A stretch of 6,107 bases of DNA from Candidatus Bathyarchaeota archaeon. Its GTDB lineage: Archaea; Thermoproteota; Bathyarchaeia; Bathyarchaeales; Bathycorpusculaceae. The number at the start of each line of letters is the position of its first letter. Position 1 is the stretch's first letter. Both the position numbers and the translations under genes were made by a program. Positions 1 through 6,106 of this stretch are shown here, piece after piece. A model generated the notes under the pieces. The model ran no database searches, had not been told where the DNA came from, and saw only the letters and a program-made list of their open reading frames with translations. The stretch is taken from contig JAGTQT010000057.1 in the NCBI GenBank assembly GCA_018396615.1, positions 1 through 6,107 on the forward strand, in the 5' to 3' direction.

Positions 1-2945
1 GTTCCTAGGGATTTCGGAATGGTAATCGCGGATAATGTTTCCTGCACAAGTGATAGCGGAGTGGTTTCCGCAAGCTCAAGCTTGATTTCTCGGGAGTATT
101 CCATTAGGTCGCCTATAATATTGTTCGCGTACTGCACATCTTTTTCAATAATATTCAGCATCTCTCGTACTTTCTCATCCGGGCTTTGGCCAAGTTTGCT
201 TTTCAAATAATAAGCAGCACCAGAAATCCCAGTCAAAGGATTTCGCAGATCATGCCCAACCATTGCTGCAGCTTGACCTATTGCGGCAAGTTTCTCATTT
301 TTCACAAGCTGATCTTGAGCTTCTTTTAGCTGCCTAGTTCTCTGCTCCACAAGGTACTCAAGACGCTGGGAATACTCTTCAAGTTTCTTTTGCATTTGAT
401 ATCTTTCAGTTGAGTCTCTCGCAATAGCAAATATTCCTGTCACCTTGCCTTTTTCACCTAAAATCGCTGAGGACACCTCCAGATATCGTTCCACACCTTT
501 CTTGTTCTTAAGCCATAGACTTACTTGCTTTTCCTGTCCTCCAGTAAGCATCGAGAAGGTTTCAGTCATCTTTTGCAAATCTTCTGAAGATAGTAATTCA
601 AGTTCAGTGATTTTTCTTCCAATTAGCTCTTCTCTTGATCCGCCAAAAAGCTCAACGGCCTTCTCATTAACATCAACGATTTTTCCTTCAGCATCCAGAT
701 AGATCAGACCGTCACTTGCACTATTGAACAATGTGCGATATCGTTTTTCCGACTCCTTCAACGCGTCTTCCATCATCTTCCGGTTTGTTATGTCGCGAAA
801 GACTGCTTGGATGCCGGTTATGTTACCGTTCATAGCTATGGGGGATGCATTGATTTCGACGATAGCTGTTGATCCATCCCTTCGTGGAAGCTCGAGCTGG
901 ATGCCCTCAATAGATTTACCTTGCAGAAGCTCGATAAACAAATGGCTAGCGTTAGACAAGCTTACAGGCGAAAAGTATTGTAGAAAAGATTTTCCCATAA
1001 CATCTTCAGCTGGATACCCTAGAACTTTTACAACAGAGGGAGAAGCGTAGTTTATTCGCCCTTCAAGGTCAACTGTAGCTATTGCGTCAAAGCTTCTTTC
1101 AGCTATACCCCTAAACCGTTCCTCGGATTCTTTTAACCGCTGTTCCAGTGCTTTTTGTTCCGTAATATCTGTCACGATACCCAATGAGCCGATGTACTCG
1201 CCTGTTTCATTGACCAGCGGTGAGGCTGACATCTGGACGACGCGTGGTTTTTTGTCGCTTCGATATATCGTTAATTCGTATCGGCTGGTCTTTCCTTTTT
1301 TTCGAAGCTCAGTTTCCTGCGAAACTTTCTTGAAGCCTTTTTCGTCAAGAAGCTTTTGAACGTTTGAGCCAATAAGCTCGGTTGCAGGGTAACCGACAAT
1401 TTCGACAAATGCATTATTAACGAAAGTAATGTTGTCCTTCACATCAGTAGTGACTATTCCTTCTCTTGCAGTTTCCAAAAGTGTCTGCAAATGTCTCGCA
1501 GTGCTCTGAAGCTTTTTTTCCAGTTCTTTTCTTTCGGTGATATCTCTAGCGCTAAAGACAGCTCCTATAACTTGGTTCTCTTTATCAACTACCAGATTGC
1601 CAATAGTTTCCAGCCAAATATAGTGTCCGTCATTATGTTTATAGCGGAACTCTATTTTACCCCATACCCGCTCAGTTAGAGCCTTTTGGACGGCTTCTTT
1701 TACTTTTCCTAAATCGTCGGGATGGATAAAGTCAAAAACCGATTTTCCCAAAAGATCCTGAGGGCTATAACCCAATATTTTCTTCGTCGACGGACTACAA
1801 TACTGAAAAACTCCATATACATCACTGAGAGACACCATGTCCAGCATGTTTTCAGTAATCCTGCGAAAACGAAGCTCGCTCTCGCCAAGAGCACATTCTG
1901 CTTTCTCTACAGCAGAAAGCATCCTGTTTATTCCTTCAGCAAGACGACTTAGCTCATCGTCTCCTTCAGCATGTATTCGAGCAGCGAAATTGCCTGTCTC
2001 ACCTATTTTAGTTACCTCTTTGTCAAGTTTTGAAAGACGAAGCAGAACAAACTTTTCCATTAACAGCATAGTGGCTCCAACCGATATTGTGCCAACCAAG
2101 GCTAAAGCAAAAGCAACATAGATAGTATTATTCAGTCCTTGAATATAGAAATCCCTAGGAACATCAAACCTGACTATTAGAACAGGAGAACCATAAACAT
2201 CATTAAGCAGCACATATCCCCCTAGTGTTTCCTTGCTTAAAGGCTGACTAAAAACAGGAGCACCAGTTGAAAGAGAGGAATATGCCTCTTGAAAATCCGA
2301 AGATAGCGGTGAATCGTCTAAAACGCAAAAAGAAAGAGGCAGATGCACCATTTCAAACCAAATCTCCTTTTCTCTCTCGTCAAAAAAACGCCCCATAATA
2401 AGTGTCCCGCGAACAGGTCCTTCTCGATTGCTGGGTACAACTGGCTGCGATACAACAATCGCAAGACTCCCAGAAGAGAGCTTAATTAATCCCATCTTGT
2501 TACTTGTAGCGTTTTCATGAACCAAGAGGAAATCGTTGGACGCAAAATGATCTAACAGATCTTGTGAAACAGGCACAGCAGTTTCATTTACTAGGTCAAA
2601 TGCTTCACCATAAACCAAACCTGAAGAATTAAAGAAAAGCATAAAATTTAATCTGAAGTTGATAAACACTGTATCTGCCAAGTTTGATTGAATATAATCC
2701 TGATTTCCTTTCTGAACGAAAATGTAAGTGTCATCCCACGCAGCCCAATCAGAAGCAGTAGCAGCAAGATCATCGAGTTCGCTGGAAAAAGCGTCAGTAA
2801 CACGCTGAGCATCTTGAGCAACGGTTTTTTGCTCAACATTGGCAACGCTGTTCATCATAATAGCATGCAAGGCAAATAGCAAAACCGCAGAAAGGCTTGC
2901 AATCACTAAGACAATAATCAGCAACGTTTTCCACCGAAGCTTCAC
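1..2945 (-). CDS. Membrane sensor histidine kinase, CHASE4-HAMP-PAS(x4)-HisKA, 3' end outside the window
   Basis: A continuous minus-strand reading frame of 981 codons starts at a GTG (2945-2943) and leaves the left edge without a stop. It should autophosphorylate on histidine in response to an extracytoplasmic signal and pass the phosphate to a response regulator that is not in the window. Visible order: membrane helix about 7-31; outer CHASE4 domain about 35-270, with the diagnostic SDWAAWDDTYIF at 65-76; second helix about 273-296; HAMP about 297-350 (ending LSRLAEGINRML); PAS domains about 355-472, 480-598, 606-722 and 732-848, the first three ending in DIT followed by ERK, EQK or NRK and the last in DSTERY; glutamine- and glutamate-rich coiled coil about 850-885; HisKA about 885-952 with phospho-acceptor H898 in GHDLRNPL. 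The HATPase_c domain (N, G1, G2 boxes) would follow beyond position 1. The GTG is preferred because GAGGTG lies 5 bases upstream; the ATG two bases upstream is out of frame and meets TGA at once. The ligand cannot be told from sequence. Family assignment is firm; the pathway is unknown. Confidence 0.93.
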   Translation of the reverse strand, partial: MKLRWKTLLIIVLVIASLSAVLLFALHAIMMNSVANVEQKTVAQDAQRVTDAFSSELDDLAATASDWAAWDDTYIFVQKGNQDYIQSNLADTVFINFRLNFMLFFNSSGLVYGEAFDLVNETAVPVSQDLLDHFASNDFLLVHENATSNKMGLIKLSSGSLAIVVSQPVVPSNREGPVRGTLIMGRFFDEREKEIWFEMVHLPLSFCVLDDSPLSSDFQEAYSSLSTGAPVFSQPLSKETLGGYVLLNDVYGSPVLIVRFDVPRDFYIQGLNNTIYVAFALALVGTISVGATMLLMEKFVLLRLSKLDKEVTKIGETGNFAARIHAEGDDELSRLAEGINRMLSAVEKAECALGESELRFRRITENMLDMVSLSDVYGVFQYCSPSTKKILGYSPQDLLGKSVFDFIHPDDLGKVKEAVQKALTERVWGKIEFRYKHNDGHYIWLETIGNLVVDKENQVIGAVFSARDITERKELEKKLQSTARHLQTLLETAREGIVTTDVKDNITFVNNAFVEIVGYPATELIGSNVQKLLDEKGFKKVSQETELRKKGKTSRYELTIYRSDKKPRVVQMSASPLVNETGEYIGSLGIVTDITEQKALEQRLKESEERFRGIAERSFDAIATVDLEGRINYASPSVVKVLGYPAEDVMGKSFLQYFSPVSLSNASHLFIELLQGKSIEGIQLELPRRDGSTAIVEINASPIAMNGNITGIQAVFRDITNRKMMEDALKESEKRYRTLFNSASDGLIYLDAEGKIVDVNEKAVELFGGSREELIGRKITELELLSSEDLQKMTETFSMLTGGQEKQVSLWLKNKKGVERYLEVSSAILGEKGKVTGIFAIARDSTERYQMQKKLEEYSQRLEYLVEQRTRQLKEAQDQLVKNEKLAAIGQAAAMVGHDLRNPLTGISGAAYYLKSKLGQSPDEKVREMLNIIEKDVQYANNIIGDLMEYSREIKLELAETTPLSLVQETLSAITIPKSLG

Positions 2946-2950
2946 ATAAC

Positions 2951-2956
2951 CACCTC
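2951..2956 (-). promoter_or_regulatory. Shine-Dalgarno site of the sensor kinase (decides the GTG start)
   Basis: The minus strand reads GAGGTG here, 5 bases before the GTG at 2945-2943. This matches the archaeal anti-Shine-Dalgarno (complement of CACCTCC) and supports the GTG start. The out-of-frame ATG at 2947-2945 sits only 3 bases from the site and is followed directly by TGA. Confidence 0.65.
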
Positions 2957-3088
2957 TAATTGGTTAGCGCAAGCGGGAACGTGCATATTGAAAGCTGGTT
3001 GAGTGCAACGCAAGTTCTGCATTATTGTAACCACTCTACGGGTTTCAATATTCAGTTCATTGCTGTTGCATTTAACTCATGTGAAGCT

Positions 3089-3132
3089 ATATTCTGAATT
3101 ATAACTAACAATGCATATTCCGAATCCGATTC
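3089..3132. repeat. Repeated ATTC-N-GAAT dyads, candidate regulator-binding sites
   Basis: Two near-identical segments, ATATTCTGAATT (3089-3100) and ATATTCCGAATC (3115-3126), match at 10 of 12 positions. Each contains a perfect short dyad, ATTC-T-GAAT (3091-3099) and ATTC-C-GAAT (3117-3125), with centres 26 bases apart. The second overlaps another dyad, GAATC-C-GATTC (3122-3132). Dyads spaced between divergent genes are typical of operators, but no regulator gene is adjacent, so a binding role is inference only. Confidence 0.35.
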
Positions 3133-3181
3133 AAATATAAACACACGAAATATTCTCAAACCAACAAAAACGAAGCCAATT

Positions 3182-3198
3182 TAAAAGCAAATATAAAT
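3182..3198 (+). promoter_or_regulatory. Candidate archaeal promoter (BRE plus TATA box) of the TIM-barrel gene
   Basis: A purine-rich stretch, TAAAAGCAA, runs into ATATAAAT, resembling a BRE followed by a TATA box. Placing transcription start about 25 bases downstream gives a start near 3220 and a leader of about 25 bases before the ATG at 3246. An earlier TATA-like element, TTTAAAAG at about 3180-3187, is an alternative. The call is by pattern only. Confidence 0.4.
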
Positions 3199-3245
3199 CT
3201 AAACACAAAAGGATAAAGCTCAATTGATCACCAGATGGATTCCTT

Positions 3246-4022
3246 ATGACACGCCCTAAAATAGGCTTATCAATGCTCTACTGTCTAAGCCAGCCTTTCA
3301 AAAAAATGATACAGCAAATTCCAAAGCAGAAAACAGCATACATCGAACTTGTTGACGACGGCCTCCACGAACTAAATAAGCAACGAACCAATCTTCTGAA
3401 AGACATCAAAACCACCTATAACTTGAGATACTCAGTGCACGCCCCATTTGGTGGAGTAAACATATCTATTAGACACGGCTTACTTTCAAATGCCACTATG
3501 AAAAGACTAAAGAAATCCATAGTTTGGACTCAAGCACTAGACAGCTATCTATGGATTTTTCACCCAGGCATGATGACGGGCATAAGCATGTTCTATCCGG
3601 GAGCAGATTGGAAGAGAAACATCAATAGAGTGCGCTTGCTAGCAAGATTTGCACGAGACATCGGCGTCGAGATCGCATTAGAGAACGTCATGGGAATGTT
3701 TGTAATGAAAAACGTTGACGACTTTAAGAAATTCTACAGCGAGACAGGTGAAAACATTGGTATCGCCTTGGACACTGGACACGCCAACATCAATGGGCAA
3801 CTTGAAAACTTTCTTGCAGAATTACCTCACAAAATTGTGCACGTTCATGCACATGATAATGACGGAAAATCTGACAATCACCTTGGAATAGGATACGGAA
3901 CCATCAACTGGAAAAGCGTGGCAAATCTGCTGCAAAAGGCGTCATATGGCCGAACCATCATAGTTGAATCAGTTGCAAACGTTGAACAAAGCATACAAAA
4001 ACTTGAGCAGCTATTTTCCTAG
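3246..4022 (+). CDS. TIM-barrel metalloprotein, AP endonuclease family 2 / sugar phosphate isomerase-epimerase superfamily
   Basis: This 258-residue protein fits the xylose-isomerase-like TIM-barrel family (PF01261), which includes sugar isomerases and epimerases and endonuclease IV. It has no signal peptide, so it is probably cytosolic. Alternating strand motifs are visible: YIELVDDG (32-39), YSVHAPF (62-68), IFHPG (104-108), EIALENV (142-148), IALDTGHAN (173-181), IVHVHAHDNDGK (197-208), DNHLGIGYGTINW (210-222) and IIVES (238-242). Likely metal ligands are H65, H106, E146, D176, H179, H201, D210, H212 and E241, which match the nine endonuclease IV positions. The SYLxN segment that follows the first histidine in true endonuclease IV is absent, and substrate cannot be assigned. 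The ATG at 3246 is the only ATG after the in-frame TGA at 3225-3227; its Shine-Dalgarno is weak (GGA, 6 bases upstream). The stop overlaps that of rnz on the other strand by four bases. Confidence 0.88.
   Translation: MTRPKIGLSMLYCLSQPFKKMIQQIPKQKTAYIELVDDGLHELNKQRTNLLKDIKTTYNLRYSVHAPFGGVNISIRHGLLSNATMKRLKKSIVWTQALDSYLWIFHPGMMTGISMFYPGADWKRNINRVRLLARFARDIGVEIALENVMGMFVMKNVDDFKKFYSETGENIGIALDTGHANINGQLENFLAELPHKIVHVHAHDNDGKSDNHLGIGYGTINWKSVANLLQKASYGRTIIVESVANVEQSIQKLEQLFS
4019..4022. other. CTAG shared by two convergent stop codons
   Basis: The palindrome CTAG gives a TAG stop on the plus strand (4020-4022, TIM-barrel gene) and a TAG stop on the minus strand (4021-4019, rnz). There is no intergenic space, so termination signals for each gene must lie inside the other gene. 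A T-rich stretch at about 4043-4049 on the plus strand is the nearest possible one for the TIM-barrel transcript. Confidence 0.9.
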
Positions 4023-4942
4023 TCTTTTGGGAAGGGAATCTCTATTTTCATAAAATCCTCTGCCACAACTGTGTTTTTGAAAATTTTCTGCGCTTGTCTC
4101 AGAAGCAAGTCGTTTTCAGTATATCTAGCGCTAATATGGGTTAAAACCAGCACCTTGGCTCCTATTTTCTTAGCAGCTCTGGCTGCTTGGCTGGGAGTTG
4201 AATGACCATCCTCTTCAGCCTTGTCAGCGAGTGAATCATCTAACGTTGAATCATAAATAAGCAGATCAGCATCTGCTCCGAATTTTCCAAGATTTTCAAC
4301 TGAGCTAGTATCGCCGGTGTACACGATCTTCCGTCCCAATCTAGGCTTACCTAAGACTTCTTCAGGCTTGACAACCTTGCCGTTGGGAAGAGTAACTTCT
4401 TGTCCATGCTGAAGTCTTGACCACAATGGTCCTTCTGGAATGCCTAGCTTCTTAGCTTTTTCTGGATAAAAGTATCCGGGTCTTATTTTTTCTGTGAACA
4501 CATATGCAAAGCTTGGAATCACGTGATTTGCCCACGCAGCCTCGACAATGTACTCCTTTTCATCGCACACGACTCCGGGCTTTTTTATTTCAAAAATCTC
4601 GATGGGAAATGTTAGAACGAACTGCACGGTTTCGCGTATGCATTCCAAGAAGCCAGTTATTCCAGCAGGTCCATAAATTTCCAGTTTTCTCTTTCTATCA
4701 AGCAAAGTCATAGTTTGAAGCAAACCGGGTAGGCCTAAAACATGGTCGCCGTGCATGTGAGTTATGAAGATTTTCATTTTCTTGTGGAATCCTGTTTTGG
4801 CTTTTATCATTTGTCTCTGCACGCCTTCGCCGCAGTCGAACATTATTTGTTCATTTTCGCGTTGTATGAGTATCGCTGGAAGACTTCTCTTAGGTGTTGG
4901 GATGCTTCCAGCGGTTCCTAAGAAAGTTGCTGTTAGGCTCAT
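4019..4942 (-). CDS. rnz: Ribonuclease Z (tRNA 3' endonuclease)
   Basis: RNase Z cuts pre-tRNA just after the discriminator base to remove the 3' trailer, so that CCA can be added. It is a cytosolic zinc-dependent metallo-beta-lactamase-fold enzyme. The 307 residues equal the usual length of the short (prokaryotic) form. The start FLGTAGSIPTPKR (7-19) is the family N-terminus. The zinc and catalytic motif is THMHGDH (61-67: H62, H64, catalytic D66, H67), with further ligands H140 (ANHVIPSFAY), D211 (YTGDTS), H247 (EDGHSTP) and H269 (LTHISARY). The tRNA-binding arm region lies at about 150-195 (PGYFYPEKAKKLGIPEGPLW). No key residue is missing. The ATG overlaps the trmG10 stop as ATGA, and AAGGTG sits 7 bases upstream, so the two genes are co-transcribed and probably translationally coupled. 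It ends against the convergent TIM-barrel gene, sharing CTAG. Confidence 0.97.
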   Translation of the reverse strand: MSLTATFLGTAGSIPTPKRSLPAILIQRENEQIMFDCGEGVQRQMIKAKTGFHKKMKIFITHMHGDHVLGLPGLLQTMTLLDRKRKLEIYGPAGITGFLECIRETVQFVLTFPIEIFEIKKPGVVCDEKEYIVEAAWANHVIPSFAYVFTEKIRPGYFYPEKAKKLGIPEGPLWSRLQHGQEVTLPNGKVVKPEEVLGKPRLGRKIVYTGDTSSVENLGKFGADADLLIYDSTLDDSLADKAEEDGHSTPSQAARAAKKIGAKVLVLTHISARYTENDLLLRQAQKIFKNTVVAEDFMKIEIPFPKD

Positions 4943-5985
4943 GGGTGTACACCTTTTTTGAATACTGCAACTTCGCGTGTTAGGCTTCTATGAACGTATA
5001 CCTTGTACGACTCTAAATGTTTATAGTCTAGATTGGCTGCTATCTGTGTGATCTTCATTTTTGTTGGCGCGGCAATGCAGATATATTTCCCCTGATCTAG
5101 AATATGAGAGATATTTTGGAAAAAACATTTGACCAATTGCGTTGGAGACTGCTTAAGAGTAGAAGACGAGACACCATAAGGCGGATCCGTCACTACGCAG
5201 TCCACTTTAGTTATAGGCATCTTCCGCATGTCTGCCAAGACCACTTCTGCGGATGTAATCCCAAAATGCTCCAGATTCCTGCGAGAACCTCTCACCATTC
5301 GTCTCTGTACATCTAAACCTATTGCTTGACAGCCAAGCAACGCGGCTTCGATAAGCATAGTTCCAGTTCCACAAAAAGGGTCGAGAACAACATCTAAGCG
5401 TTTTGGTCTTGAGAGGTTAACCATGCATCTAGCAAGTTTAGCTTGCATGGCTGACGGATGAAAAAAGGGCTTCCTTCTTGGTCGTCTTTCAACAAAAGAC
5501 TTGGGAAGAACTTCGCAGAACTTCAGACCGAACACAAACTTTTTGCTTGTCAAAACTCCGACAAAGGTTTTGTCAGGCTTTTTCAAGTTAACTCTTGCTC
5601 CTTCTGCACATTTTAGGATGATGGTGCCGAGTTTTTTCTCAAGGAGCATCCCGTCGATTTGTGGCGAGTATCGTTTAACATGCTTTACGCGTACCGCGAA
5701 GGTTTCACCATTTCTCAGAAAACGGCTGAAATCTGCAGAGGCAAAGCTCTTCAATATTACGTTTAAATCTGCAGTGCAGCAAAGTAGCTCTAGTCCACAG
5801 ATTCGCGTGTATGCCGCCCTATTTGCTATGATTCTCAAGCTGTCGATTTCAGCATCAAGCCTAACTAGCTGGTCAAGAACCTCGACTATCTTATAAGCGT
5901 GATTTTCAGCTTCGAGAATTGCTTTCACTTCTGCAAACGGAAGAGCCTCATGTTCGCCGGAAAGCGTTAGAAAAAGCCTAGTCAA
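4939..5985 (-). CDS. trmG10: tRNA (guanosine(10)-N2)-methyltransferase, archaeal TrmG10 type
   Basis: Archaeal TrmG10 methylates the exocyclic N2 of G10 in tRNA using S-adenosylmethionine, giving m2G and m2,2G. In the 348-residue form starting at 5985, the N-terminus reads LFLTLSGEHEALPFAEVKAI (4-23), typical of the archaeal family; a THUMP region spans about 60-160; motif X is HPSAMQAKLAR (176-186); the SAM-binding motif I is DPFCGTGT (202-209); GLDV with acidic D225 follows; LADMRKMP is at about 250-257; and the catalytic DPPYG is at 267-271. Two TTG starts are possible. TTG at 6009 overlaps the prs stop and has AGGA only 3 bases upstream. TTG at 5985 has AAAGGA 9 bases upstream, lies 13 bases after the prs stop, and begins where family members usually begin, so I chose it. 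Using 6009 would add 8 residues. The gene ends in an ATGA overlap with rnz. Confidence 0.93.
   Translation of the reverse strand: MTRLFLTLSGEHEALPFAEVKAILEAENHAYKIVEVLDQLVRLDAEIDSLRIIANRAAYTRICGLELLCCTADLNVILKSFASADFSRFLRNGETFAVRVKHVKRYSPQIDGMLLEKKLGTIILKCAEGARVNLKKPDKTFVGVLTSKKFVFGLKFCEVLPKSFVERRPRRKPFFHPSAMQAKLARCMVNLSRPKRLDVVLDPFCGTGTMLIEAALLGCQAIGLDVQRRMVRGSRRNLEHFGITSAEVVLADMRKMPITKVDCVVTDPPYGVSSSTLKQSPTQLVKCFFQNISHILDQGKYICIAAPTKMKITQIAANLDYKHLESYKVYVHRSLTREVAVFKKGVHP
4950..4955 (-). promoter_or_regulatory. Shine-Dalgarno site of rnz inside the trmG10 coding end
   Basis: The minus strand reads AAGGTG, 7 bases before the rnz ATG at 4942-4940. It lies inside the last codons of trmG10, which fits coupled translation across the 4-base ATGA overlap. 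Confidence 0.65.
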
Positions 5986-5994
5986 AAGACAGCT

Positions 5995-6000
5995 TCCTTT
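5995..6000 (-). promoter_or_regulatory. Shine-Dalgarno site favouring the TTG 5985 start of trmG10
   Basis: The minus strand reads AAAGGA, overlapping the last two bases of the prs stop codon and lying 9 bases before the TTG at 5985-5983. Its position directly at the end of prs fits reinitiation within one transcript and argues against the upstream TTG at 6009. Confidence 0.45.
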
Positions 6001-6106
6001 AACTTTCAATCATCCTGCTTAGCAATGGTGCCACGGAAACCTTGCTTACGTGGCTTGGAACGCTGTCAGTGCCCACAATTTCCTCAACCCCTGCATCCAG
6101 TAGCAA
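5999..6106 (-). CDS. prs: Ribose-phosphate pyrophosphokinase (PRPP synthetase), C-terminal 35 residues only
   Basis: The 5' part of this gene lies beyond the right edge. The last 35 codons end in TAA at 6001-5999 and read as the conserved PRPP synthetase C-terminus: a segment ending LLDAGVEEIVGTDSVPS, then HVSKVSVAPLLSRMIES. The pattern of (A/G)TD(T/S)(I/V)PS followed by KVSVAPL and a short final helix is characteristic of the family. The enzyme makes PRPP from ribose 5-phosphate and ATP for nucleotide, histidine and related biosynthesis. It stands first of the visible operon, with trmG10 starting 13 bases downstream or overlapping by 11 bases, depending on which TTG is used. The identification rests on a short tail, but the motif is distinctive. 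Confidence 0.82.
   Translation of the reverse strand: MLLDAGVEEIVGTDSVPSHVSKVSVAPLLSRMIES

Larger units (their letters stand above)
2957..3245. promoter_or_regulatory. Divergent AT-rich intergenic control region
   Basis: About 300 bases separate the start of the minus-strand kinase from the start of the plus-strand TIM-barrel gene. No open frame of note, tRNA or rRNA is visible. The region becomes strongly AT-rich rightwards from about 3085. It contains several TATA-like elements (CAAATATAAA occurs exactly at 3132-3141 and 3188-3197), four ATATTC hexamers (3048, 3089, 3115, 3150), and a perfect 9-base inverted pair, ATATTGAAA at 2985-2993 and TTTCAATAT at 3043-3051. Both divergent promoters must lie here unless one gene is transcribed from further away. 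The kinase promoter cannot be picked with confidence: minus-strand TATA-like candidates are at 3133-3141 and 3096-3105, and both would give leaders longer than 100 bases. Confidence 0.6.

Noticed and set aside
19..2121. Plus-strand open frames of 62-108 residues across the kinase region (for example 724-1050 and 1837-2121).
   Set aside because: They lie antisense to a continuous, domain-rich minus-strand kinase frame and show serine-rich shadow composition without family motifs.
2985..3051. Inverted pair ATATTGAAA / TTTCAATAT as a possible terminator or riboswitch stem in the kinase leader.
   Set aside because: The 49-base loop holds only mutually exclusive short pairings and no T-run follows, so there is no support for a terminator or known riboswitch. 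It is noted only within the intergenic entry.
3120..3140. CCGAATCCGATTCAAAT looks like a tRNA T-arm (B box).
   Set aside because: No D-arm, anticodon arm or acceptor stem can be paired around it, so there is no tRNA gene.
5501..5896. A 131-residue plus-strand open frame.
   Set aside because: It is antisense to the THUMP region of trmG10, and its composition shows no recognisable domain.
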